NCBI GenBank assembly: GCA_021166815.1
Contig: JAJPEO010000109.1
Location: forward strand, 1 to 20,662
Length of the DNA stretch: 20,662 nucleotides
Direction: 5' to 3'
Source: Nocardioides sp.
GTDB lineage: Bacteria > Actinomycetota > Actinomycetes > Propionibacteriales > Nocardioidaceae
The notes below the pieces were generated by a model, which did no database searches, was not told the DNA's origin, and was given only the letters and a program-made list of their open reading frames with translations. Below are positions 1 through 8,605 of this stretch, one piece after another. Position 1 is the stretch's first letter, and each line of letters opens with the position of its first letter. Made by a program: the position numbers and the translations under genes.

Positions 1-2292
1 GAGATGCACCAGCACCTCGCCAGCGCGGGCGTACGCCTGCCCGACGGGTTCGTCGTCACCGCCGAGGCCTACCGGCACGTCATCGCCGAGGCCGGCCTGG
101 CCGACGAGCTCGAGGCACTCCTGAGCGACGCGGACCCGCTCGAGGTCGCCGACCTCGCCGACCGTGCCGCGCGTGCGCGGCGGCTCATCCTGGGAGCCGG
201 GCTGCCGGCGGACCTGCGAGCGGAGGTCTCCGCGGCCTACGCCGGCCTCACCCACGCCGACGGGCAGCCGCGCGCCGTTGCCGTCCGCAGCTCGGCCACG
301 GCCGAGGACCTGCCGGAGGCGAGCTTCGCCGGGCAGCACGAGTCGTTCCTCAACGTGAGCGGTGAGGACGCCGTCCTCGACACCGTGCTGCGCTGCTTCG
401 CCAGCCTCTACACCGAGCGGGCCGTGCACTACCGGATCGAGAACGGCTTCCCCCACCACACCGTCGCCCTGTCGGTCGGCGTCATGGAGATGGTGCGCTC
501 CGACCTGGCTACCTCGGGCGTGATCTTCACCCTCGACACCGAGTCCGGGTTCCGCGACGTCGTCTTCGTCACCGGCGCCTACGGCCTGGGCGAGAACGTC
601 GTGCAGGGCACCGTCGACCCCGACGAGTTCTACGTCCACAAGCCGACGTACGCCGCCGGGCACCGGGCCGTGCTGCGCCGCCGGATGGGCGCCAAGCAGG
701 TCACGATGGTGCTCGAGGACGACGGCGAGCACACGACGACACGCAACCGTGAGACCCCCGCGCAGGAGCGCGACCGGTTCTGCGTCAGCGACGAGGAGGT
801 GCTCGAGCTGGCAGGTCTCGCGATGGCGATCGAGCGCCACTACGGCATCCCGATGGACATCGAGTGGGCCAAGGACGGCCCCGACGGCGAGCTCTACATC
901 GTGCAGGCCCGCCCCGAGACCGTGGCGTCACGCCAGAGCGGCGCGACGATCGAGAGCTTCAAGGTACGCAGCCACGGCGAGCTGCTGGCCTCCGGACGCT
1001 CCGTCGGGGAGCGGGTCGCGACCGGTCGCGTACGCCACGTCTCGAGCGCCGAGGACCTCGCGGCGTTCCAGCCCGGCGAGGTGCTGCTGGCCGACACCAC
1101 GTCCCCCGACTGGGGGCCGGTGATGAAGACGGCGGCAGCGATCGTCACCGACAGCGGCGGCCGCACCTGCCACGCCGCCATCGTGGCCCGCGAGCTCGGC
1201 ATCCCGGCCGTCGTCGGCACGCGGGACGCCACCGCGACGGTCCCGGCCGGCGAGGTCGTCACGGTGTCGTGCGCCGAGGGCGACACCGGCCACGTCTACC
1301 GCGGCGAGGCCGACGTGCGGCGTACGACCACCAGCGTCGAGGACCTCCCCCGTCCGCGGACGAAGATCATGGTCAACCTCGGCAACCCGGACCTCGCCTT
1401 CAAGACCGCGGCCCTGCCCACCGACGGCGTCGGGCTGGCCCGCATGGAGTTCATCGTCACCGAGTCCATCGGCGCCCACCCCATGGCGCTGCTGCACCCC
1501 GAGCGGGTATCCGACGACGCCACCCGCGAAGAGATCGCTCGCCTGACCCGCAGCTACCCGGACGGGGAGATCTACTTCGTCGAGCGCCTGTCCGAGGGCA
1601 TCGGGACCATCGCCGCGGCGTTCCACCCCAAGCCCGTGGTGGTGCGCATGTCGGACTTCAAGACCAACGAGTACGCCAGCCTGCTGGGCGGCCAGGCCTT
1701 CGAGCCCGTCGAGGCCAACCCGATGCTGGGCTTCCGTGGTGCCTCCCGCTACGCCCACCCGGCCTACGAGGAGGGCTTCGCCCTCGAGTGCCGAGCCATC
1801 GCGCGGGTCCGGGGCGAGATGGGGCTGGACAACGTGGTCGTGATGCTGCCGTTCGTGCGCCGCGTGGCCGAGGCGGACCAGGTGCTCGCGGCGATGGCGG
1901 AGCACGGCCTGCGCCGCGGCGAGGCCGGTCTGCAGGTCTACGCCATGTGCGAGATCCCCAACAACGTCATCCTCGTCGACCAGTTCGCCCAGCGTTTCGA
2001 CGGCTACTCCATCGGCTCGAACGACCTCACCCAGCTGACCTTGGGCGTCGACCGTGACAGCGAGCTGGTGGCCTTCGACTACGACGAGCAGGACGCCGGC
2101 GTGATGGAGATGATCCGGCTCGCGGTGGAGGGCTGTCGCCGCAACGGCATCCACTCCGGCATCTGCGGCCAGGCTCCGTCGGACCACCCCGAGGTGGCCG
2201 AGTTCCTCGTGAAGCTGGGGATCGACTCGCTCAGCCTCAACCCCGACAGCGTGATCCCGGTGACGCGCACGGTCCTGGCTGCGGAGTCCTGA
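1..2292 (+). CDS. ppsA: Phosphoenolpyruvate synthase (pyruvate, water dikinase), 5' end cut by window
   Basis: PEP synthase makes phosphoenolpyruvate from pyruvate and ATP (AMP and phosphate released), a cytosolic entry step to gluconeogenesis. The frame is open from base 1, and the visible start Glu-Met-His matches the inside of the family's N-terminal GxNAxLGEM region, so the ATG at 4 is probably internal and roughly 20-30 residues are missing. Counting from that Met, the ATP-grasp PEP/pyruvate-binding domain covers about residues 1-310. The swivelling phosphohistidine domain carries GGRTCHAA with the catalytic His390. The C-terminal TIM-barrel has [26 protein letters not shown] and the catalytic Cys721 in GICGQ. 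It ends with TGA, 14 bp from the stop of the convergent ATPase gene. Its promoter is outside the window. Identification is firm. Confidence 0.95.
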   Translation, partial: EMHQHLASAGVRLPDGFVVTAEAYRHVIAEAGLADELEALLSDADPLEVADLADRAARARRLILGAGLPADLRAEVSAAYAGLTHADGQPRAVAVRSSATAEDLPEASFAGQHESFLNVSGEDAVLDTVLRCFASLYTERAVHYRIENGFPHHTVALSVGVMEMVRSDLATSGVIFTLDTESGFRDVVFVTGAYGLGENVVQGTVDPDEFYVHKPTYAAGHRAVLRRRMGAKQVTMVLEDDGEHTTTRNRETPAQERDRFCVSDEEVLELAGLAMAIERHYGIPMDIEWAKDGPDGELYIVQARPETVASRQSGATIESFKVRSHGELLASGRSVGERVATGRVRHVSSAEDLAAFQPGEVLLADTTSPDWGPVMKTAAAIVTDSGGRTCHAAIVARELGIPAVVGTRDATATVPAGEVVTVSCAEGDTGHVYRGEADVRRTTTSVEDLPRPRTKIMVNLGNPDLAFKTAALPTDGVGLARMEFIVTESIGAHPMALLHPERVSDDATREEIARLTRSYPDGEIYFVERLSEGIGTIAAAFHPKPVVVRMSDFKTNEYASLLGGQAFEPVEANPMLGFRGASRYAHPAYEEGFALECRAIARVRGEMGLDNVVVMLPFVRRVAEADQVLAAMAEHGLRRGEAGLQVYAMCEIPNNVILVDQFAQRFDGYSIGSNDLTQLTLGVDRDSELVAFDYDEQDAGVMEMIRLAVEGCRRNGIHSGICGQAPSDHPEVAEFLVKLGIDSLSLNPDSVIPVTRTVLAAES

Positions 2293-2306
2293 GCCGGCGG
2301 AGACGC

Positions 2307-4853
2307 TCAGCCGCGGGCCCGTACGCGCTTGTGCAGCGCGTCGACGGCCACGAGCAGCACCGCGCCTGCCCCGGCGAGCGCCCAGCCCTCCCGCGAGGGC
2401 CAGCCGCCGCCGAGCAGGTCCGCGACCGGGCGCAGGCCCACGAACACGAGCAGGAGGACGAGCTCGGCGACGACCGCCCACACCAGTGGCCTGTTGGTCG
2501 ACGGACGCAGCCGCCACACGGGCTCGACCTCGCTGCGGCAGGCGAAGGCGTTCGCCATCTGGGCCAGTGCGATCGTCGCGAACGTGCTGCCCGAGGCCAC
2601 CGAGAGCAGGGCAGCGTCCGGTACGCCGCCCCAGCCCCACCCGCCCAGCAGCAACACCGAGACGAACACGCCCAGTGCGGCCAGCGCCTCCACGGGCCCG
2701 AGCACGGCGAACGCTCGCGTCAGCAGGCGCCGGTCCACCAGCGAGCGGGCTGCGGCCCGCCCCTTCATCGCCCGTCCGGACGGGGGCTCGGTGCCCAGCG
2801 CGAGCGCCGGCAGCATGTCGGTGCCGATGTCCAGGGCCAGCACCTGCAGGACCCCGATCGCCAGAGGCAGCTGACCTCCCGTGAGCGCCCACGCCGCGAA
2901 GGGCGCGAGCTCGGCCACGTTGTCGGTGAGGTGGTAGGTGAGGAACCGGCGCACGTTGGCGAAGGTCGCCCGTCCCAGCTCCACGGCCGTGACGATGGTG
3001 CCGAAGTGGTCGTCGAGCAGCACCAGGTCCGCAGCCTCCCGTGCGACGTCGCTCCCCGACGCCCCCATCGCCACGCCCACGTCCGCCTCGCGCAGGGCCG
3101 GCGCGTCGTTCACGCCGTCCCCGGTCATGGCGACGACGTGCCCACGTCCGCGCAACGACCTCGCGATCCGCAGCTTGTCGGCGGGCGTCACCCTGGCCAC
3201 CACGACCCCGTCGCGATGGTCCAGGAGGGCGCCCAGGGCAGCGTCGTCCTCCGGCAGCTCGGCACCCACCAGCACGCGTCCCCCCTCGTGCAGGAGCCCG
3301 ACCTCCCGGGCAATCGCCTCAGCGGTGCGCGGGTGGTCGCCGCTCAGCATCGCCACCCGGATGTCTGCGTCGGTGCACGCCTGGAGTGCCGAGGCGACGT
3401 CGGGGCGCGGCGGGTCCTCCAGGCCCATCAGGCCCAGCAGTGCCAGCCCCTCCTCGAGGCCATCGGCTCCAGTGCCGGGCGGCACGGTGCGCCGGGCCAC
3501 CGCGAGGACCCTGAGCCCGCGCCCGGACATGTCGTGAAGGACGGCCCATGCCTCGGCGGGCGCGTCGAGGCATCGCTCGAGCACGCGTTCGGGGGCGCCG
3601 AGCGTGTGGAGGGTGTCGCGGCTCAGTGCCGAGCTCATCATCCGTTCCGGGCTGTACGGGACGGCGAGGTCCACGTCGTCGAGGTCGTCGCCTGCTCCCG
3701 CCCGCAACGCGGCGCAGTGGAGGGCGGCCTCCATGGGGTCGCCCTCGGCCACCCACGCCCCGTCGCGAGTCACCACCCGTCCGCTCACGCAGTGCGCTGC
3801 CGCGGCAGCGACCTCGGCCACGGCACGTACGTCGTGCTCGTCCGTGCCGACCACGCCGACGGGGTTCACGCCGGTGCCGTGGATCGCGACCCTCCGCCCC
3901 TGCGTCCACACCTCCACCACGGCCATGCGGTTCTGCGTGACGGTCCCGGTCTTGTCGGTGCAGATGAACGTCGTCGCGCCCAGCGTCTCCACCGCGTCGA
4001 GGTGTCGGACCAGTGCGTTGCGCTGCGCCATGAGCTGGGCGGCCCGGGCCAGGGACAACGTCACCGTGGGCAGCAGGCCCTCAGGGACCAGCGCGACCGT
4101 CACGCCCACACCGAACAGGAAGGCATGCGTGCCGCTGAGGCCCAGCGCCAGGGCCGTCAGGCCGAGCACGCCGCCGGTGGCGCAGGCCACGACAGCCACC
4201 ACCCGGACGACCCGGGCGAGCTCGACGGTCAGGGGGCTCGGTGGCCGGGTGGCGCTCTCGGTGAGGGCGGAGATGCTCGCCAGCACGGTGTCGGCGCCCG
4301 TGGCGCGGACCACCCCCTCGGCCTCGCCCTGGACGACGAAAGTGCCGCCCACCGCGTCGTCCCCGACGTCGTGGCGCACCGGCTCGCTCTCGCCGGTCAC
4401 CATCGACTCGTCGACCCGCAGGTCGCGCGCCTGCTCCAGCGTGACGTCGGCGGCGACCCGCTCGCCGGCGGCGAGCAGCACCCTGTCCCCCGGCACCAGC
4501 GCGTCCGCGTCGATCGTGCGCACCTCGCCGTCGCGCCTGACCCGTACGGCACTGGGCAGCAGCCCACGCAGCTGCTCGGCCGAGCGGTCCGCCCGGTGCT
4601 CCTGCCAGAAGGCGAACACCGCGTTGAGCACCACCACGACCGCGATGGCGGCCGAGAGTGACGGCATGCCGCCAAGCCACGCCAGGGCCGCGGCGCCGAT
4701 GAGCAGCAGGGCGAGAAGGTGGGTGAGCTGCCGCGCGAACTGTCGCCACAGGGCAGGTCGGCGTGGGCGCGGCAGGGTGTTGGGCCCCACCTCGGCGAGG
4801 AGGGCCGCGGCGTCAGCCGAGGAGAGGCCGGCTGCGCTCGTCGTGCCCGCCAT
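2307..4853 (-). CDS. P-type II cation-transporting ATPase
   Basis: A membrane cation pump of 848 residues driven by ATP through an aspartyl-phosphate intermediate. The N-terminal cation-ATPase domain is followed by membrane segments near 42-62 and 65-82. The actuator motif TGES is at 153-156, the M4 motif PEGL at 257-260, the phosphorylation motif DKTGT with Asp300, and the hinge motif GDGVNDAP at about 578-585. Several more membrane spans form the C-terminal third. M4 (VPEGLLPTVT) and M6 (DIGTDMLPALALG) look more like the Na+/K+-type II subgroup than the typical Ca2+ SERCA form, so the ion is not assigned. It is the second gene of an operon: the upstream membrane-protein gene stops 6 nt before this ATG. 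A DosR-like box lies in front of that operon. The ATPase type is firm, the substrate is not. Confidence 0.93.
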   Translation of the reverse strand: MAGTTSAAGLSSADAAALLAEVGPNTLPRPRRPALWRQFARQLTHLLALLLIGAAALAWLGGMPSLSAAIAVVVVLNAVFAFWQEHRADRSAEQLRGLLPSAVRVRRDGEVRTIDADALVPGDRVLLAAGERVAADVTLEQARDLRVDESMVTGESEPVRHDVGDDAVGGTFVVQGEAEGVVRATGADTVLASISALTESATRPPSPLTVELARVVRVVAVVACATGGVLGLTALALGLSGTHAFLFGVGVTVALVPEGLLPTVTLSLARAAQLMAQRNALVRHLDAVETLGATTFICTDKTGTVTQNRMAVVEVWTQGRRVAIHGTGVNPVGVVGTDEHDVRAVAEVAAAAAHCVSGRVVTRDGAWVAEGDPMEAALHCAALRAGAGDDLDDVDLAVPYSPERMMSSALSRDTLHTLGAPERVLERCLDAPAEAWAVLHDMSGRGLRVLAVARRTVPPGTGADGLEEGLALLGLMGLEDPPRPDVASALQACTDADIRVAMLSGDHPRTAEAIAREVGLLHEGGRVLVGAELPEDDAALGALLDHRDGVVVARVTPADKLRIARSLRGRGHVVAMTGDGVNDAPALREADVGVAMGASGSDVAREAADLVLLDDHFGTIVTAVELGRATFANVRRFLTYHLTDNVAELAPFAAWALTGGQLPLAIGVLQVLALDIGTDMLPALALGTEPPSGRAMKGRAAARSLVDRRLLTRAFAVLGPVEALAALGVFVSVLLLGGWGWGGVPDAALLSVASGSTFATIALAQMANAFACRSEVEPVWRLRPSTNRPLVWAVVAELVLLLVFVGLRPVADLLGGGWPSREGWALAGAGAVLLVAVDALHKRVRARG

Positions 4854-4859
4854 CGCCCG

Positions 4860-5480
4860 TCACCCCGAGCGGCGGACCCGCCAGAGGGCGCCGAGGACGA
4901 GCGCCGCCGTCACGGAACCCGTCCAGCCCAGGATGATGTCCCCCATGGTGTCCACGTAGGCCGTCGGCATCTCCGGGGAATGGGTGACGAAGGCCCACAT
5001 CTCCCACAGCTCCCATGCCAGCGACACGCTCACGCCGAACGCGACGGAACGCGCCAGCAGGTCCCACAGCCTCTCCCCACCGCGTCGCGTCAGCATCAGG
5101 ACGGCAGCGCTCAGCATCGCCGCGTTGACGAAGTGGATCCAGTCGTCGAACCACACCACCCGGTCGAAGAGGTCCAGCCGGTTGCCGAGCAGGTCACTGA
5201 ACCCCGGGATCGTGACCAGGAGGTCGGCCACCCAGGGGAAGGGTCTCCCCCGGCCTCGCACCGACCACCACAGCGGCAGGGCCAGCGCCAGCATCGGGTA
5301 CGTCACCGCTCGCCCCATGGGCGCCTTGCCCTCGAGGTTGCCCCACGTCGGGTCGGCGACCACGAGCAGGATCATCACGAGGAGGACCGCCTTGGCGGCG
5401 AGGTCGGCGCCTGCCGCCAGCCGGACACCCGTCGTGTGCCGTTGCACCGCCCCGAGGGGCGCGGTCGTCTGCTGGACCAT
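4860..5480 (-). CDS. Integral membrane protein, DUF2238/YjdF-like
   Basis: A 206-residue hydrophobic protein of unknown function. Membrane segments appear near residues 27-42, 60-73, 113-130, 139-156 and 183-201. The sequence carries FDDWIHFVN (about 111-119), AWELWE (about 155-160) and YVDTMGD (about 175-181). This pattern of Asp/His, then Trp-Glu, then Asp-Thr-x-x-Asp followed by a Gly-rich span resembles the DUF2238/YjdF family, but the match is by eye. I chose the ATG at 5480. The frame stays open further upstream, but extension would run into the divergent gene at 5572 and adds low-complexity sequence. It is followed after 6 nt by the P-type ATPase gene, so the two are probably co-transcribed. 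It may assist or sit beside the pump, which is inference. Confidence 0.72.
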   Translation of the reverse strand: MVQQTTAPLGAVQRHTTGVRLAAGADLAAKAVLLVMILLVVADPTWGNLEGKAPMGRAVTYPMLALALPLWWSVRGRGRPFPWVADLLVTIPGFSDLLGNRLDLFDRVVWFDDWIHFVNAAMLSAAVLMLTRRGGERLWDLLARSVAFGVSVSLAWELWEMWAFVTHSPEMPTAYVDTMGDIILGWTGSVTAALVLGALWRVRRSG

Positions 5481-5514
5481 GTCTTCACGGTGCCCGGTCG
5501 CCGGACCGGCTGGA

Positions 5515-5530
5515 AGGGCCGATGGTCCCT
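5515..5530. promoter_or_regulatory. DosR/DevR-like box in divergent promoter
   Basis: The minus-strand reading AGGGACCATCGGCCCT is an imperfect palindrome (6 of 8 base pairs) that resembles the GGGACT(N)GGCCCT-type boxes bound by DosR/DevR response regulators of actinobacteria. It lies 34 nt upstream of the ATG at 5480 and 41 nt upstream of the ATG at 5572. If the rightward gene is leaderless, the box centre falls near -49, just upstream of the -35 region, a normal position for an activator. No regulator gene is in the window, so binding is inference. Confidence 0.45.
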
Positions 5531-5558
5531 GCGCGACCGGACTTGACCGTGGGCATGT

Positions 5559-5564
5559 CACAGT
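5559..5564 (+). promoter_or_regulatory. Possible -10 hexamer for leaderless gene at 5572
   Basis: CACAGT lies exactly 7 nt before the ATG at 5572, and no Shine-Dalgarno sequence precedes that ATG. The arrangement (C/T)ANNNT plus 6-7 nt plus start codon recurs at five other genes of this window. No convincing -35 is seen; TTGACC at 5543-5548 is only 10 bp away. Confidence 0.3.
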
Positions 5565-5571
5565 TGGCCGC

Positions 5572-6045
5572 ATGCTCACCGCCCTGCGGATGTGGCCGGC
5601 CCGACGCTGGCTCGTCGCCCTCGCAGCCACTGTCGGGACCGTCCTCGTGATCGGCGTGCCCACCGACCTCATCGACACGCCCGTCTTCGGCCGCTCGGTC
5701 CCGCCGACCGCGTGGGCCTGGCCGTCGCTGCTGGTCTCGTCGGTCCTCGCCGGCCTGCTGCTCGCGTCCTACGTCGCCAACCCGGTGCAGACGCCCACCG
5801 ACACCTCGTCGCGTCGTGGCGGCTGGATCGGAGGAGCGCTCACCTTCTTCGCGGTCGGCTGTCCCGTGTGCAACAAGCTGGTGCTGCTGGCCCTGGGCAG
5901 CGCCGGCGCGATGACGTGGTTCGCCCCCGTCCAGCCCTGGTTGCAGGCAGCGGCGATCGTCCTGCTCGCCTGGGCGTTGCGCAAGCGCCTGCTCGGAGAG
6001 CTGTCGTGCGTCGCCCCGCCGCCGCGGGAGATGGCGTCAGCGTGA
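5572..6045 (+). CDS. Small membrane protein with CPVC motif, MerT-like architecture, unknown function
   Basis: A 157-residue protein with membrane spans near residues 13-29, 50-68, 84-96 and 102-135. At the edge of the third span it has Cys97-Pro-Val-Cys100-Asn-Lys, followed by LVLLALGSAGA and a Pro-x-Gln-Pro stretch, and a further Cys146 in the C-terminal tail. The layout (Cys pair, LxxLGxxGA, then a Pro pair and a hydrophobic span) recalls the MerT/MerC mercury transporters, but this is an analogy of pattern, not proven homology. The start was set at the ATG at 5572 because the next upstream stretch lies in the shared promoter; an ATG at 5590 is an alternative. It is divergent from the membrane-protein/ATPase operon. 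Its TGA is directly followed by the stop of ppk2 on the other strand. Confidence 0.7.
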   Translation: MLTALRMWPARRWLVALAATVGTVLVIGVPTDLIDTPVFGRSVPPTAWAWPSLLVSSVLAGLLLASYVANPVQTPTDTSSRRGGWIGGALTFFAVGCPVCNKLVLLALGSAGAMTWFAPVQPWLQAAAIVLLAWALRKRLLGELSCVAPPPREMASA

Positions 6046-6957
6046 TCAGTCGCCCTCGGTGTACTTCGCGCGACTGACGATGAGCGGGTCCGGTGCGCCC
6101 ACGACGTCTGCATCCTTGCCGTCGTAGTCGAACTGGTCCAGGAAGGCCCGCATCGCGTTGATGCGCCCCCGCTTCTTGTCGTTGCTCTTGATCACGATCC
6201 AGGGCGCGTACTTCTTGTCCGTGAGCTCGAAGGTCTTCTCCTTGGCCGCGGTGTAGTCCTCCCACTTGTCCAGGCTCTCGAGGTCCATCGGCGAGAGCTT
6301 CCACTGGCGCACCGGGTCGATCTGACGGATCGCGAAGCGCGTGCGCTGCTCGCTCTGGGTCACCGAGAACCAGAACTTGGTGACCGTGGTGCCCGACTCG
6401 ACGAGCATCCGCTCGAAGCGCGGCGCCTGGTTCATGAAGACCTGGTACTCGTCGTCGGAGCAGAACCCCATGACCCGCTCGACACCGGCACGGTTGTACC
6501 AGGAGCGGTCGAAGAGCACCATCTCCCCCTCCGTGGGCAGGTGCTGCACGTACCGCTGGAAGTACCACTGCCCCTTCTCGGTGCTCGACGGCTTGGCGAG
6601 CGCCACCACCCGCGCGGCGCGCGGGTTGAGGTGCTCCATGAAGCGCTTGATCGTGCCTCCCTTGCCCGCAGCGTCGCGACCCTCGAAGAGCACGACGTGC
6701 TTGGCGCCGGCGTCCTCCGACCAGTACTGGAACTTCAGCAGCTCCACCTGCAGGCGGTACTTCTCGTCCTCGTACTCCTCGCGGCTGATGAGCTCGTCGT
6801 AGGGGTAGTCCTCCCGCCAGGTCTCGACCGCGCTGCCGTCGGGGGCGATCAACGTCGGGTCCTCGTCCTTGGACCCCTCGACGCGGTAGCCGCGGGCCTT
6901 GAGCGTGTCGATGTACTCACGCAGGTTGAGGTGGTTGAGGTGGTGGTCGAACTCCAT
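6046..6957 (-). CDS. ppk2: Polyphosphate kinase 2 (PPK2 family)
   Basis: PPK2 enzymes transfer phosphate between inorganic polyphosphate and nucleotides, usually making ATP or GTP from the diphosphate in the cytosol. This protein has 303 residues, the usual size of a one-domain PPK2. The Walker A loop GRDAAGKGG is at 93-101, the family motif STEKGQWYFQRY at about 125-136, and the Walker B/lid motif DRSWYNRAG at 150-158. The C-terminal SNDKKRGRINAMR stretch is also typical. I chose the ATG at 6957, with the conserved MEFDHHLNHLNLREY start; the frame is open further upstream but that sequence has no PPK2 character. No Shine-Dalgarno is seen, and CATGCT lies 6 nt upstream, so the mRNA may be leaderless. 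The stop abuts the convergent gene. The subgroup, and so the preferred nucleotide, cannot be decided by eye. Confidence 0.95.
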   Translation of the reverse strand: MEFDHHLNHLNLREYIDTLKARGYRVEGSKDEDPTLIAPDGSAVETWREDYPYDELISREEYEDEKYRLQVELLKFQYWSEDAGAKHVVLFEGRDAAGKGGTIKRFMEHLNPRAARVVALAKPSSTEKGQWYFQRYVQHLPTEGEMVLFDRSWYNRAGVERVMGFCSDDEYQVFMNQAPRFERMLVESGTTVTKFWFSVTQSEQRTRFAIRQIDPVRQWKLSPMDLESLDKWEDYTAAKEKTFELTDKKYAPWIVIKSNDKKRGRINAMRAFLDQFDYDGKDADVVGAPDPLIVSRAKYTEGD

Positions 6958-6963
6958 GGGCCC

Positions 6964-6969
6964 AGCATG
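6964..6969 (-). promoter_or_regulatory. Possible -10 hexamer for leaderless ppk2
   Basis: On the minus strand CATGCT is followed by GGGCCC and then the ppk2 ATG, a spacing of 6 nt. No ribosome-binding site is visible between them. No clear -35 was found. Confidence 0.3.
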
Positions 6970-7012
6970 CCCGCCACAGGTGGACAGCAGCAGGGGTATT
7001 GGCCTCCCGCTG

Positions 7013-7027
7013 AGGGACCTCAGTCCT
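7013..7027. promoter_or_regulatory. Weak DosR-like palindrome upstream of ppk2
   Basis: AGGGACCTCAGTCCT matches 11 of 14 positions of the GGGACTWWAGTCCC form of the DosR box. It overlaps the oxidoreductase stop codon, and its centre is about 63 nt upstream of the ppk2 start. It is weaker than the site at 5515, and coding constraint could explain part of it. Confidence 0.22.
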
Positions 7028-8549
7028 TTCCGGGCTCCCCGGTGCGTACGGTCTCCAGCGGCGCCGTCGCCGGCCCCTGGAGCACGGCGCCGTCGACGGC
7101 GAACCGGGATCCGTGGCACGGGCACTCCCACGCGGTCTCAGCCGCGTTGAAGCCGACCAGGCAGCCCAGGTGGGTGCAGGTGGCCGACACGGCGTGGAGC
7201 GAGCCTTCCGGGTCTCGATAGACCGCACACCGCTGCCCGTCGACGCGCGTGAGGGCACCGGCACCGGGCGGGATGTCGTCGACGGAGTCCACGTGGGAGG
7301 TGAGCCGGTCACCGACGAAGTGACGAACCACCTTCGCCATCTGCCCCAGCACCGGCCCCGCCTCGGTGAGGGGCTTGATGCGGCGCGGGTCGTAGAGACC
7401 CGCCCACTCCGGCTCGGCACCCGTGACGAGGTCGCCGAGCAGGCGACCGGCCATCACCCCGCCGCTCATCCCCCAGCCTCCGAAGCCCGTCGCCACCCAG
7501 GCGTGCCGGGCGCCCACGTGCAGGCGACCGACGTACGGCACCCCGTCGAGGCTGCTCGTGTCCTGGGTCGCCCAGCGGTGGGTGATGCGGGCCGACGGGA
7601 ACATGGCCGTGGTCCAGTCGGCGAGCCGCCGGAAGTGGTCGAGCACGTCGTGCTCACCCGGGTCCACGTGCTCACCGGTGACGATGAGCAGGCGCTCTCC
7701 CGGGGCCAGCGGCGCCGTCCGGATCGACCGGGTGTTGTCCTCCGTGGTGATGTACATGCCCTCCGGGGCGGCTGCCTCGGGGATGGCGGCGCCGATCACC
7801 AGTGCGCGCTTGACGCTCAGGCGGGCGAACAGCAGGGCGCGGTCGAAGACCGGGTAGTGCGTGGTGACCACCACGTCGGCCGCGCGCACCGTGGCGCCGG
7901 ACTCCGTGGTCACCACGCATGGTCCACCCTCCTTGAGGTCGGTGACCCGGCTCCGCTCGTGGACGCGGCCACCACGGCGGACGAGGTCGTCGACCAGGCC
8001 CAGGAGGTACTTGCGGGGGTGGAACTGCAGCTGGTCCTCCACACGAACCGCCCCGGCGACGGCGTACGGGAGGTCCGTCTCGGTCACGTACGACGCGGCG
8101 AGCCCGGCCCGAGCCGCGGCCTCGGCCTCGGCTCGCACGTCGTGGTCGGGTCGGTGCACGGGCGCATAGGTGAACGCGGGACACCGCTCCAGCTCGCAGT
8201 CGATGCCGAGCTCCTCGGCGACGGTCGCGACGTGGTCGACGGCCTCCTGCTGCGACGTGGCGTAGAGCCGGGCCGCGTCGCGCCCGAAGGTCTCCTCGAC
8301 GTGCGAGTAGGCCAAGGTGTGCAGGGCGGTGAGCTTGGCGGTCGTGTGGCCGGTGACCCCGGCCGCCACCCGGTCGGCCTCGAGCACGACCACGTCGAGA
8401 CCCTTGCGGGCCAGCTCCCAGGCGGTGCTGATCCCGGCGATGCCCGCGCCGACGACCACCACGTCAGCGGTGACATCGCCCGCCAGGGGGGCGAAGGAAG
8501 TGGTGGGGCTGCTGGTCATCCAGTGGGACTCGACGGCGAGGGGGAGCAT
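7020..8549 (-). CDS. FAD-dependent oxidoreductase with C-terminal Rieske [2Fe-2S] domain
   Basis: A 509-residue flavoprotein of the DAO/glycine-oxidase-like superfamily fused to a Rieske ferredoxin domain; the physiological substrate is unknown. The N-terminal dinucleotide-binding motif is GAGIAG at 34-39, ending in a Glu of the VVVLEAD strand. A second FAD region, WVATGFGGWGMSGG, precedes the Rieske domain. The cluster ligands are CTHLGC (Cys458, His460) and CPCHGS (Cys476, His479). The extra Cys463 and Cys478 are those that form a disulfide in bc1-type, higher-potential Rieske proteins. The start at 8549 was chosen because ESHWMTSSPTTSF matches the family's RSYWLxTAPTTDY leader and GGGAGAGG lies 8 nt upstream; an internal ATG at 8519 would lose this. 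It probably acts in the cytosol, as no signal peptide is seen. Confidence 0.92.
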   Translation of the reverse strand: MLPLAVESHWMTSSPTTSFAPLAGDVTADVVVVGAGIAGISTAWELARKGLDVVVLEADRVAAGVTGHTTAKLTALHTLAYSHVEETFGRDAARLYATSQQEAVDHVATVAEELGIDCELERCPAFTYAPVHRPDHDVRAEAEAAARAGLAASYVTETDLPYAVAGAVRVEDQLQFHPRKYLLGLVDDLVRRGGRVHERSRVTDLKEGGPCVVTTESGATVRAADVVVTTHYPVFDRALLFARLSVKRALVIGAAIPEAAAPEGMYITTEDNTRSIRTAPLAPGERLLIVTGEHVDPGEHDVLDHFRRLADWTTAMFPSARITHRWATQDTSSLDGVPYVGRLHVGARHAWVATGFGGWGMSGGVMAGRLLGDLVTGAEPEWAGLYDPRRIKPLTEAGPVLGQMAKVVRHFVGDRLTSHVDSVDDIPPGAGALTRVDGQRCAVYRDPEGSLHAVSATCTHLGCLVGFNAAETAWECPCHGSRFAVDGAVLQGPATAPLETVRTGEPGKD

Positions 8550-8605
8550 GCCCCGACCCTCTCCCGTGACCACCGGCCCCGCCACCCCCCTACGGGCCCC
8601 GGGGC

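Noticed and set aside
928..2892. Long antisense frame across ppsA and the ATPase end, and similar ones at 2331-4661, 9948-11858 and 14411-15997
   Set aside because: They run opposite to genes with clear catalytic motifs, have Arg/Pro/Gly/His-rich low-complexity translations and no domain, as expected from third-position GC bias.
5543..5548. TTGACC as a -35 box
   Set aside because: It is 10 bp from the candidate -10 for the rightward gene, and 17 bp further there is no -10-like hexamer.
8596..8605. GCCCCGGGGC palindrome after the lipase stop as a terminator
   Set aside because: It has no loop and no T-tract; in this base composition it is likely by chance.
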